A stretch of DNA of 64,000 bases, taken from Paraburkholderia phenazinium (GTDB lineage Bacteria; Pseudomonadota; Gammaproteobacteria; Burkholderiales; Burkholderiaceae). Shown here one piece after another: positions 51,700 to 60,076 of the stretch. Location of the stretch: NCBI RefSeq assembly GCF_900100735.1, contig NZ_FNCJ01000011.1:124001-188000 (forward strand). The letters run 5' to 3'. A model generated the notes under the pieces. That model was not told where the DNA came from. It searched no databases and saw only the letters and a program-made list of their open reading frames with translations. Both the position numbers and the translations under genes were made by a program. Position 1 is the stretch's first letter; each line of letters begins with the position of its first letter.

Positions 51700-52998
51700 A
51701 TGAAACGTCGCAGTCTGTTGCAGCTCGGGTCAATATCGGGCGCTTTGGCGCTCGCCGGCCAGAGTCCGTTTGCTAACGCACAATCGAGCAGCGGGCCGAT
51801 CAAAGTCGGCATTCTGCATTCGCTGTCTGGCACGATGGCGATTTCGGAGACCTCACTAAAAGACACCGCGTTGATGACCATTGCGGAAATCAACAAGAGC
51901 GGCGGTGTAAACGGCAGGCAAATCGAAGCGGTGGTGGTGGACCCGGCCTCGAACTGGCCGCTGTTCGCCGAAAAGGCCCGCCAGCTCCTGACCCAGGACA
52001 AGTGCGCGGTGGTGTTCGGCTGCTGGACTTCGGTATCGCGCAAGTCGGTACTGCCAGTGTTCGAGGAACTCAACGGTCTGCTGTTCTACCCGGTGCAGTA
52101 CGAAGGCGAAGAAATGTCGCGCAACGTCTTCTACACGGGCGCCGCGCCGAACCAGCAGGCCATTCCGGCCACCGAATACCTGATGAGCGCCGAAGGCGGC
52201 GGCGCCAAGCGCTTCTTCCTGCTCGGCACCGACTACGTCTATCCGCGCACCACCAATAAGATCCTGCGCGCGTTCCTGCAGTCGAAAGGCGTCCAGGAGG
52301 CCGACATTCAGGAGGTCTACACGCCGTTCGGCCACAGCGACTACCAGACCATCGTCGCCAACATCAAGACTTTCTCGCAAGGCGGCAAGACGGCCGTGAT
52401 CTCGACCGTCAACGGCGACTCGAACGTGCCGTTCTACAAGGAACTCGGCAACCAGGGCCTGAAAGCGACCGATGTACCGGTAGTGGCGTTCTCGGTGGGC
52501 GAAGAAGAACTGCGCGGCATCGACACCAAACCGCTGGTGGGCAACCTCGCCGCATGGAACTACTTCATGTCGCTGCGCGATCCGGAGAACACCAAGTTCA
52601 AGGCAATGTTTGCCAAGTGGGTCAAGGACAACAACCTGCCAGGCGGCGACAAGCGCGTGACCAACGACCCGATGGAAGCGACCTTCGTTGGCATCCATAT
52701 GTGGAAGCAGGCCGTCGAAAAAGCGAAGAGCACCGATGTCGACAAGGTTCGCGTCGCGATGATCGGCCAGACCTTCAACGCGCCGTCCGGCTTCGTCCTG
52801 ACGATGGATGGCAACCACCACCTGCACAAGCCGGTGATGATCGGCGAAGTGCGTGCCGACGGCCAGTTCAACGTGGTGTGGCGGACCAAGACGGCCATCC
52901 GTGCGCAGCCGTGGAGCCCGTATATCGCCGGCAACGCGGGCAAGCCGGACGTGGTCAGTTCGATTCCGGCCTTCCTGCGCCGTTCGCGGGTCGCCTGA
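51700..52998 (+). CDS. urtA: Urea ABC transporter periplasmic binding protein
   Basis: The 432-residue protein has a signal peptide with a twin-arginine-like start (MKRRSLLQLGSISGALALAG). The UrtA/FmdD-type domain follows: IKVGILHSLSGTMAISETSLKDTALMTIAEIN, CWTSVSRKSVLPVFEELNGLLFYPVQYEGEE, FLLGTDYVYPRTTNKI and TFNAPSGFVLTMDGNHHLHKPVMIGE. The set is specific for the urea branch rather than amino-acid LivK proteins. It is the first gene of the urt operon. Confidence 0.94.
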   Translation: MKRRSLLQLGSISGALALAGQSPFANAQSSSGPIKVGILHSLSGTMAISETSLKDTALMTIAEINKSGGVNGRQIEAVVVDPASNWPLFAEKARQLLTQDKCAVVFGCWTSVSRKSVLPVFEELNGLLFYPVQYEGEEMSRNVFYTGAAPNQQAIPATEYLMSAEGGGAKRFFLLGTDYVYPRTTNKILRAFLQSKGVQEADIQEVYTPFGHSDYQTIVANIKTFSQGGKTAVISTVNGDSNVPFYKELGNQGLKATDVPVVAFSVGEEELRGIDTKPLVGNLAAWNYFMSLRDPENTKFKAMFAKWVKDNNLPGGDKRVTNDPMEATFVGIHMWKQAVEKAKSTDVDKVRVAMIGQTFNAPSGFVLTMDGNHHLHKPVMIGEVRADGQFNVVWRTKTAIRAQPWSPYIAGNAGKPDVVSSIPAFLRRSRVA

Positions 52999-53157
52999 TG
53001 TAACGGAGGGCGCGCCTCCTGCGCGCCCACTCGTCCCGCTGCGCCACAAAAATCCGGCCAGCGGGACGATCCAACCGCCTCTATAGCGGCTCGACGATGC
53101 GGCATCCTTAACGGTTCGATGCCGCACCGCCGCGCCGGTTAATTTTCAAAGGGCACC

Positions 53158-54792
53158 ATGGCGTTTTCCATTCTGAGGCTAGCAAGGCGCAGCATCGGTA
53201 CGCTCGCCGTCGCACTGTCGACGCTGCTCGCGCTCGCGCCGCTCGCAGCATTTGCACTGACACCGGCCGATATCGCCCCGCTCGCGGGCGACGACTTCGA
53301 CGCGAAATCCGCGGCCATCGACAAGCTGATTGCCAATCACGATGCACCGTCCCAGGCGCTGCTCAAAGCGCTGTCCCAAGACAACGCGCTCACCACCGAC
53401 TCCGGCGAGGTGCTGATCCAGGAGGGCGACACCACCAAGGACGCCATCTCCGGCAAGACGGTCAGCGCCCCCGATGCACAGCCGGTCACGCTGAACAACC
53501 TGTTGCGCTCGAAGGTCTCAGGCGCCCTGTCCGGTTCGCAACTCGATTCGCCGGATCTGGAAACGCGCCGCGCGGCGATTAACGCGCTGCTGCAAAATCC
53601 CGATCCCTCGATGAAGCCGCTGATCGACGCACAACGCGCAAAGGAAACCGACCCGGTCCTGAAGCAGCGCCTCGACACGCTCTGGGCGATGACCGCGCTG
53701 CACAACAGCGATCCGGCTACACGCCTCGAAGCAGTGCAACTAGTGGCCGCGCGCCACGACCTCGACATGAACGAACTGCTGCGGCCGCTCGTCGCGAAGA
53801 AGCCGGACGGCACCTTCATGGAGAGCGACGAACGCGTGCGCGCCGCCGCTCAAGCCGGGATCGACGAACTCGATTCGATCCAGCGGCGCAGCCAGATTGC
53901 CGGCACGCTGTTCGCCGGGCTGTCGCTTGGCAGCGTGTTGCTGCTTGCTGCATTGGGGCTCGCCATCACGTACGGCCTGATTGGCGTCATCAACATGGCG
54001 CACGGCGAATTCCTGATGATCGGCGCGTATGCAACCTATGTCGTGCAGAACCTGTTTCAGCACTACGCGCCCGGCGCGTTCAACTGGTACCCGTTGCTCG
54101 CCGTGCCGGCCTCGTTCGTCGCGGCGGCGCTGGTGGGGATGGTGCTGGAGCGGCTCGTCCTCAAACATCTGTACGGCCGTCCGCTGGAAACGTTGCTGAC
54201 GACCTTCGGCGTGAGCCTGATCCTGATCCAGGCCACACGGATGATCTTCGGCGCGCAAAACGTGCAGGTGGAAAACCCGTCGTGGATGAGCGGCGGCGTC
54301 ACCGTGCTGCCGAGCCTGATCCTGCCATATAACCGGCTAGCAATTCTGGCGTTTTCGCTAATCGTGGTCGGTATCGCCTGGGCAGTCCTCACTAAAACGC
54401 GACTCGGCCTGTTCGTGCGCGCCGTCACACAGAATCGCCGCATGGCGGCCTGCGTCGGCGTGAAGACCGCGCGAGTCGATTCGTATGCCTTTGCATTCGG
54501 CGCCGGCATTGCGGGACTGGGCGGTTGTGCTCTCTCGCAGATCGGCAACGTCGGGCCGGATCTCGGCCAGAGCTACATCATCGATTCGTTCATGGCGGTG
54601 GTGCTGGGTGGCGTCGGTCAACTAGCGGGGACGGTGATCGGCGGCTTCGGGCTCGGGCTGATAAGCAAGGCGATCGAACCGTTCTGGGGCGCCGTGCTGG
54701 CGAAGATCGCGGTGCTGGTGCTGATCGTGCTGTTCATCCAGAAACGGCCGCAAGGTATGTTCGCCCTGAAGGGCCGCAGCGCGGAGGTATGA
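53158..54792 (+). CDS. urtB: Urea ABC transporter permease UrtB
   Basis: The 544-residue protein is longer than LivH permeases because of a periplasmic N-terminal part typical of UrtB. It has a signal sequence, then a helical HEAT-like region (about residues 40-245; RRAAINALLQNPDPSMKPLI, TRLEAVQLVAARHD). The permease follows from about residue 255: GLSLGSVLLLAALGLAITYGLIGVINMAHGEFLMIGAY and FIVDSF-type loops (SYIIDSFMAVVLGGVGQLAGT). It pairs with UrtC. Confidence 0.94.
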   Translation: MAFSILRLARRSIGTLAVALSTLLALAPLAAFALTPADIAPLAGDDFDAKSAAIDKLIANHDAPSQALLKALSQDNALTTDSGEVLIQEGDTTKDAISGKTVSAPDAQPVTLNNLLRSKVSGALSGSQLDSPDLETRRAAINALLQNPDPSMKPLIDAQRAKETDPVLKQRLDTLWAMTALHNSDPATRLEAVQLVAARHDLDMNELLRPLVAKKPDGTFMESDERVRAAAQAGIDELDSIQRRSQIAGTLFAGLSLGSVLLLAALGLAITYGLIGVINMAHGEFLMIGAYATYVVQNLFQHYAPGAFNWYPLLAVPASFVAAALVGMVLERLVLKHLYGRPLETLLTTFGVSLILIQATRMIFGAQNVQVENPSWMSGGVTVLPSLILPYNRLAILAFSLIVVGIAWAVLTKTRLGLFVRAVTQNRRMAACVGVKTARVDSYAFAFGAGIAGLGGCALSQIGNVGPDLGQSYIIDSFMAVVLGGVGQLAGTVIGGFGLGLISKAIEPFWGAVLAKIAVLVLIVLFIQKRPQGMFALKGRSAEV

Positions 54793-54793
54793 G

Positions 54794-55978
54794 ATGACAT
54801 CGGCAACCTCCCCTGCTCCCGTGACTTCGTCCGGCACACCGGCGGGCACCGAACGCGCGGCGCAAAGCGGCTTCGCGCTCGGCTTGCCGCCGCGCCCGGC
54901 GCTGTTGTCGCGCCCCGCATGGCTGGCGCTGATTGCACTGATCATCGCGATCGGCCTGGGCGTACCGTTCTCTTCACTGGTGTTGCCGGAGACGAGTGCG
55001 TTCCACCTCTCCGCGTACATGATGACGCTCACGGGCAAGTTCATGTGCTACGCAATCGGCGCGCTGGCGCTGGACCTCGTGTGGGGCTACTGCGGCATCC
55101 TGAGCCTGGGACACGCGCTGTTCTTTGCGCTGGGCGGCTACGCGATCGGCATGTACCTGATGCGCTCGATCGGCCACGAGGGCGTGTATCAGAGCGACTT
55201 GCCCGACTTCATGGTGTTCCTCAACTGGCACGCGCTGCCATGGTACTGGGAGGGCACGCAACACCTCTGGTATGCGCTGCTGCTGGTGGTACTGGTGCCA
55301 GCCGTGGTGGCATGGGTATTCGGCTTCTTCACGTTCCGCTCGCGGGTGAAGGGCGTGTACCTGTCGATCATCACGCAGGCGCTGACGTTCGCGGCGATGC
55401 TGCTGTTCTACCGCAACGAAACCGGCTTTGGCGGCAATAACGGCTTTACCGATTTCAAGCGGATCGGTGGCTTCCCGATCACCCACCCGGGCACGCGCAC
55501 GGCGCTGTTTCTGATTACCTTTGCGGTACTGGTGCTGGCGTTTCTGGGGGCCCGGGCGATTGTGACCTCGAAGCTCGGCCGCGTCGTGACGGCGGTACGC
55601 GACGGAGAAACGCGACTGATGTTCCTCGGCTACAGCCCGCTTGGCTACAAGCTGTTTATCTGGACAGTGTCGGCGGTACTGTGCGGGATTGCTGGGGCGC
55701 TGTACGTGCCGCAAGTAGGGATTATCAATCCGGGCGAGATGTCGCCGGGCAATTCGATCGAGATGGCGATCTGGGTGGCGGTGGGCGGCCGCGGCACGCT
55801 GATTGGGCCGATTATCGGCGCATTTGCGGTGAATGGCGCGAAGAGCTTTTTCACGGCGAATTTCCCTGAATACTGGCTGTTCTTTCTTGGCTTGATCTTT
55901 GTGCTGGTGCCGTTGCTGCTGCCGAACGGGATCATGGGGTTGATCGACCTCGCGCTGCGCAAGAGGAACCGCACATGA
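54794..55978 (+). CDS. urtC: Urea ABC transporter permease UrtC
   Basis: The 394-residue LivM-like permease begins about 1 bp after the urtB stop. It has ALALDLVWGYCGILSLGHALFFALGGYAIGMYL, NETGFGGNNGFTDFKRIGGF and VRDGETRLMFLGYSPLGYKLFIWTVSAVLCGIAGALYVPQVGIINP. Its stop overlaps the urtD start by 4 bp. Confidence 0.94.
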   Translation: MTSATSPAPVTSSGTPAGTERAAQSGFALGLPPRPALLSRPAWLALIALIIAIGLGVPFSSLVLPETSAFHLSAYMMTLTGKFMCYAIGALALDLVWGYCGILSLGHALFFALGGYAIGMYLMRSIGHEGVYQSDLPDFMVFLNWHALPWYWEGTQHLWYALLLVVLVPAVVAWVFGFFTFRSRVKGVYLSIITQALTFAAMLLFYRNETGFGGNNGFTDFKRIGGFPITHPGTRTALFLITFAVLVLAFLGARAIVTSKLGRVVTAVRDGETRLMFLGYSPLGYKLFIWTVSAVLCGIAGALYVPQVGIINPGEMSPGNSIEMAIWVAVGGRGTLIGPIIGAFAVNGAKSFFTANFPEYWLFFLGLIFVLVPLLLPNGIMGLIDLALRKRNRT

Positions 55979-56838
55979 ACGAAAACCCGATGACGCCTGA
56001 TCTGGCTTTGCCTGAAGAACCTGCCGAACGCTCGCTAAGCGGCGTACCCGAGTTCGGGCGCGTGGTGACACCCGGCGAAATCGACATATCGCACGGGACG
56101 ATTCTGTATCTCGAGGATGTGACGGTCAGCTTCGACGGGTTTAGGGCCTTGAATGCGTTGACGCTATCGATCGATGCAGGGGAGTTGCGTTGCATCATCG
56201 GGCCGAACGGCGCCGGTAAGACGACGATGATGGATGTGATTACCGGGAAGACGGAGCCCGATTCGGGCAAGGTGTTCCTGGGACAGACGATTGACCTGAC
56301 GCGGATGAATGAGCCTTCGATTGCGCGCGCGGGGATTGGGCGCAAGTTTCAGAAACCGACGGTATTTGAGCAGCATCCGGTTTGGGAGAATCTTGAGCTG
56401 GCGATGAAGACCAATAAGGGGTGGTGGCCATCTTTGCGGGCACGGCTGGATCGTGAGGCTCAAGCGCGGATTGAAGAGACGCTTTCGTTGATTCGATTAG
56501 AGAGTGAAGCTCGAAGACTCGCTGGTGAGCTTTCTCATGGGCAGAAGCAGCGGCTGGAGATTGGGATGTTGCTTATGCAGCAACCGGCGCTGCTCTTGCT
56601 TGATGAGCCTGCGGCGGGGATGACCGATGATGAGACTATGCAGTTGGCAGAGCTTCTTAATCATCTTCGTGGGACTTGTTCCATGATGGTTGTTGAGCAT
56701 GATATGGAGTTTGTTGCTGCTCTTTCTGGTGACGCTGGCAAGGTCACTGTTATGGCTGAAGGGCGGGTTCTTGCTCATGGCACTCTTGATGAGGTTAAGA
56801 GGGATGAGACTGTCATTGAGTCTTATCTGGGGAGGTAG
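55975..56838 (+). CDS. urtD: Urea ABC transporter ATPase UrtD
   Basis: The 287-residue LivG-like ATPase has Walker A IIGPNGAGKTTMMDVITG, IGRKFQKPTVFEQHPVWENLELAM, LSHGQKQRLEIGMLLMQ and Walker B LLLLDEPAAGMTDDET. The 5' part has ordinary GC-rich codons. The last 300 bp become rich in G and T (about 63% by hand count over 56521-56820), right up to the palindromic element that begins 7 bp after its stop. Confidence 0.94.
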   Translation: MNENPMTPDLALPEEPAERSLSGVPEFGRVVTPGEIDISHGTILYLEDVTVSFDGFRALNALTLSIDAGELRCIIGPNGAGKTTMMDVITGKTEPDSGKVFLGQTIDLTRMNEPSIARAGIGRKFQKPTVFEQHPVWENLELAMKTNKGWWPSLRARLDREAQARIEETLSLIRLESEARRLAGELSHGQKQRLEIGMLLMQQPALLLLDEPAAGMTDDETMQLAELLNHLRGTCSMMVVEHDMEFVAALSGDAGKVTVMAEGRVLAHGTLDEVKRDETVIESYLGR

Positions 56839-56844
56839 GTTTTT

Positions 56845-57562
56845 TTTGCCTGCGGCGCCTTTATCTTTGTTTGGTTTCCTTATTTTGTTGGCCTTTCCTT
56901 GCTTTGTTATCGGTCTATTAGCTTTGCCCCTGTGCGGGGCGGCACCTACTTTCTTTGCCGCCGCAAAGAAAGTAGGCAAAGAAAGCGGGCTGACAACCGC
57001 TAGCTCTTAGGTGTCCACCACTTGAGCTAACCCGGAGTGGTCCGAAGACAAGACCTGTCCTCGCACCACCCCACTTAGTGACAAAGGACTCATCCATCCC
57101 GCGTTCGCACTCCGTGCGCCGCGGTCGGGTTCACCAAACAATCACTCACGTTCGAGGTTCTTGGTTCAGCGGTTAGCGGTTAGCGGTTAGCGGTTAGCGG
57201 TTAGCGGTTAGCGGTTAGCGGTTAGCGGTTAAGGGAGATGGTGGTGTTTTAGTTGTGGCGTGTGTAGTAGGGGTTATGCCGAACGGCGGGGCGCGAAGCG
57301 TGACGCTGGAGCGGATGACTGCTGTGTCAGCGAGTGGGAATGTGCGAGAGCGGGTCTCGTCTTGGGCCGTTTCCGGAAGTGGACCGAGATGGCTCACTAC
57401 GGGCTAGCGGGGTGAGCCCGCTTTCTTTGCCTACTTTCTTTGCGGCGGCAAAGAAAGTAGGTGCCGCCCCGCACAGGGGCGAAGCTAATAGACCGATAAC
57501 AAAGCAAGGAAAGGCCAACGCCGTAGGCAAACAGCGAAAGAGCAAGGCGCCGCAGGCAAAAA
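56845..57562. repeat. Large near-palindromic intergenic element, copy B (between urtD and urtE)
   Basis: This roughly 718-bp copy has the same ends (TTTTGCCTGCGGCGCC and complement) and arms as copy A. The arms centre on 56890-57000 and 57415-57525 and contain the CTTTCTTTGC(C/G)GCCGCAAAG hairpin and the CCCCTGTGCGGGG stem. The inner part of its right half (GAGCGGGTCTCGTC...) is the inverted counterpart of copy A's left interior. It holds a heptamer tandem repeat. It separates urtE from urtABCD and may form a strong hairpin in the transcript. Confidence 0.9.
57171..57226. repeat. Tandem heptanucleotide repeat GGTTAGC x8
   Basis: Eight perfect copies of GGTTAGC, followed by one altered copy (GGTTAAG) and preceded by an imperfect one, lie inside palindromic element B. 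Copy A lacks them. The region is non-coding. Confidence 0.95.
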
Positions 57563-57603
57563 CCCGTACGCCAAGTACAAAAGAACCCTAGGGAACGAGC
57601 AAA

Positions 57604-58296
57604 ATGCTAGAAGTAGACCACCTAAACCAGTACTACGGCGGCAGCCACATCCTGCGCGATGTAAAGCTAACAGTGCCGGACGGCAAACTAACAGTCCTGT
57701 TGGGCCGCAACGGCGTAGGCAAAACAACCCTACTCCGTTGCCTGATGGGCGTAGTCCCAACCAAGAGCGGCAACATAGCCTGGCGTGGAACGCCCCTAAC
57801 CAAACTGCCGACTTATGCCCGCGTAGCCAACGGCCTCGCCTACGTCCCTCAAGGACGCGATATCTTCCCGCGTCTCACGGTCGAAGAGAATCTGCTCGTC
57901 GGCGCAGCCAGCAAAAAAGCCCCCTCCAAAATCCCCGACCGGATCTACGAACTCTTCCCCGTCCTCAAAGACATGCGCAGCCGCCGCGGCGGCGACCTGT
58001 CCGGCGGTCAGCAGCAACAACTCGCCATCGGCCGCGCCCTCATGAGCGAGCCGCAACTCCTCATCCTCGATGAACCCACCGAAGGTATTCAACCCTCCAT
58101 CATCCAGGACATCGGCCGGACGCTGCGACAACTCGTCGAAGAAATGGGCCTCACCGTCCTACTCGTCGAGCAGTACTACGACTTCGCGAAAGCGATCGCC
58201 GATCGATACTGGGTCATGAGCCGCGGTGAAATCGTCGCCGGAGGTGAAGGCGCCAACATGGATGCAGACGGAGTCCGCGCCCTCATCGCCGTGTAA
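57604..58296 (+). CDS. urtE: Urea ABC transporter ATPase UrtE
   Basis: The 230-residue LivF-like ATPase has Walker A LLGRNGVGKTTLLRCLMG, YVPQGRDIFPRLTVEENLLVGA, LSGGQQQQLAIGRALM and Walker B LLILDEPTEGIQPSI. It belongs with urtABCD but is split from urtD by element B. Its 5' half has unusually A- and C-rich synonymous codons (about 61% C+A over 57601-57960), the mirror image of urtD. GGAACGAG precedes the ATG. It may need its own promoter or read-through of the element. Confidence 0.94.
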   Translation: MLEVDHLNQYYGGSHILRDVKLTVPDGKLTVLLGRNGVGKTTLLRCLMGVVPTKSGNIAWRGTPLTKLPTYARVANGLAYVPQGRDIFPRLTVEENLLVGAASKKAPSKIPDRIYELFPVLKDMRSRRGGDLSGGQQQQLAIGRALMSEPQLLILDEPTEGIQPSIIQDIGRTLRQLVEEMGLTVLLVEQYYDFAKAIADRYWVMSRGEIVAGGEGANMDADGVRALIAV

Positions 58297-58500
58297 TCGC
58301 TGCGATAGACATAGTCGTACACGCGGACACGGACGAGCGGGCCATCCTCTGCGTCGTGCGAGTGGCACATGCTATCCTCGCCGCATCTCAATGCCGCGCT
58401 GATCGTCGCCAGAAACAGGTTCGCCACACGCCGAACCCCAAGCGCGCCGGTTAAGCGGCGGTTTAGCAGCCGTCACGCACACCCGACTACGTACACTCGC

Positions 58501-59382
58501 ATGTCGCTTCATGAAAACCACGTCACACTCGCCACGGCGCAGTCTGCTGCGCATGCCCAGTGGCGCGCCAGGCTCGAACTCGGCTTCGCGAAGCACGGGG
58601 CACGCACGACGCTTGCGCATCGCCTGCACGACGGCCCCCTGCGCGTACAACGCCCGCTTTACCCCGAAGGCCAGACCATCTGTCATGCGGTAATCGTGCA
58701 CCCGCCGGGGGGCATCGCGGGCGGCGACCAGCTTCATATCGACGTGGCGCTCGATCCCGCGACGCACGCCGTGCTGACCACACCCGGCGCGACCAAGTGG
58801 TACAAGTCGAACGGACGCGCCGCGCTGCAGCAAGTCAACGTCCGCGTCGGCGCGCATGCGAAGCTTGACTGGCTGCCGCAGAACAACATCGTCTTCGATC
58901 ACGCCAACGCCACGCTCGAGTTCACGCTCTCGATGGCCGAGGGAGCCACCGCGCTTGGCTGGGATGCCACCCAGATCGGCCGCCAGGCAGCGGGCGAACG
59001 CTGGACCGCCGGGTCGCTCCGCGCAGTCTCGCGGATCGTCGGTCCGGACGGGCAATTGCTATGGCTCGAACGCGCCAACCTCGACGCCACCGATCCGCTG
59101 CGCGACGCCCCCCAGGGTCTCGCCAGCTTCCCCGCCTACGGCACCTTATGGGCGGTCGGCCCCGCTTGCGACGATACGCTCGCCGAAACGCTGAGCGCCG
59201 ACCTCCCGTTCAACGACACCCTGCGAGCGGCCGCCACGTGCGTCACGCCAGGGGTGGTGCTGGTGCGGGCGGTGGCGCGTTCGATGGAGTCACTGCAACG
59301 CGCGCTGACGCAATGCTGGCTGCAATTGCGTCCGGTCGTGCATGGCGTCGAAGCAGTGCCGCTGCGAATCTGGACGACCTAA
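58501..59382 (+). CDS. ureD: Urease accessory protein UreD
   Basis: UreD (UreH) is the scaffold of the UreDFG complex that loads nickel into urease. The 293-residue protein has RLHDGPLRVQRPLYPEGQ, HAVIVHPPGGIAGGDQLHIDV, TPGATKWYKSNGRAA, DWLPQNNIVFDHA and a C-terminal LQRALTQCWLQLRPVVHG. The ATG at 58501 matches the family start; the open frame extends upstream without similarity. It follows urtE by about 200 bp. ureABC lie 1.6 kb further on, separated by a repeat copy and an orphan binding protein. Confidence 0.92.
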   Translation: MSLHENHVTLATAQSAAHAQWRARLELGFAKHGARTTLAHRLHDGPLRVQRPLYPEGQTICHAVIVHPPGGIAGGDQLHIDVALDPATHAVLTTPGATKWYKSNGRAALQQVNVRVGAHAKLDWLPQNNIVFDHANATLEFTLSMAEGATALGWDATQIGRQAAGERWTAGSLRAVSRIVGPDGQLLWLERANLDATDPLRDAPQGLASFPAYGTLWAVGPACDDTLAETLSADLPFNDTLRAAATCVTPGVVLVRAVARSMESLQRALTQCWLQLRPVVHGVEAVPLRIWTT

Positions 59383-59412
59383 GAAACAAATAAACGCACG
59401 CCGACCGTGCCA

Positions 59413-59442
59413 ACCGCTCCGGGACCACAATCCCGGAGCGGT
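59413..59442 (+). terminator. Hairpin after ureD
   Basis: ACCGCTCCGGGA (59413-59424) pairs perfectly with TCCCGGAGCGGT (59431-59442) around a six-base loop. No T-run follows; the pentamer repeat begins 3 bp later. A probable terminator or mRNA 3' end. Confidence 0.6.
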
Positions 59443-59445
59443 CGG

Positions 59446-59490
59446 CACAGCACAGCACAGCACAGCACAGCACAGCACAGCACAGCACAG
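59446..59490. repeat. Tandem pentanucleotide repeat CACAG x9
   Basis: Nine perfect copies of CACAG lie just after the hairpin downstream of ureD, in a non-coding gap. A five-base unit is prone to slippage. No gene promoter can be assigned to it. Confidence 0.95.
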
Positions 59491-59567
59491 CACGGTCAGC
59501 GTACATTTGCGATACTGCCGATGCGAGGTAGGCGCGCACAAGAACCCTGTGATGAACCGTACCGAGG

Positions 59568-59896
59568 CGCACGAAGTGCGCGCGCGGGATGAATGAGCCC
59601 TGTGTCACTGGGTGTAAATATGCGAGGGCAGGTCTCGTCTTGGGCCGTTCCCGATGGCAGACCGAGATGGCTCACTACTCGCTGGCGGTGTGAGCCCGCT
59701 TTCTTTGCTTACTTTCTTTGCGGCGGCAAAGAAAGTAAGTGCCGCCCCGCACAGGGGCGAAGCTAATAGACCGATAAGAATGCAAGGAAAGGCCAACGCC
59801 GTAAGGCAAACAGCCAAAAACAAACACGAACAAACCGATAACAAACCAAGGAAAGGCCACCACCGCAAGAACCCCGCCAAGCGCCGCAGGCAAAAA
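59568..59896. repeat. Half copy of the palindromic element, copy C
   Basis: Only the right half is present: the inner segment (GAGGGCAGGTCTCGTC..., GGCTCACTAC), the arm with CTTTCTTTGCGGCGGCAAAG and CCCCGCACAGGGG, and the end GCGCCGCAGGCAAAAA. A second partial arm (ACCGATAACAAACCAAGGAAAGGCC, about 59834-59858) duplicates the outer part. The left arm is missing, so no large palindrome forms. The rest of the gap between ureD and the binding-protein gene (59491-59567, 59897-60076) holds nothing I can name. Confidence 0.85.
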
Positions 59897-60076
59897 AAGA
59901 AACGCTCCTCAATCCCCAAACCAGCGCACACCCCCGCCCCACAACGGTGCACAGCCACCCTAAGCGCGCCGCGCAGGCCCACTGCACCAGCATGGCACAT
60001 AGCTTGCTAGCCAAAGCACCACGATGCCACCGCACCAGACGATGGCCAACCGCTTCGCTCACCACCGCTCACGACC

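Noticed and set aside
58340..58400. Sigma-54-like TGGCACATGCTATCC before ureD
   Set aside because: The -24 half is good but the -12 half has CC instead of GC at the required spacing.
57171..59490. Possible CRISPR-like arrays at the GGTTAGC and CACAG repeats
   Set aside because: Units are directly adjacent with no spacers, and no cas genes are in the window.
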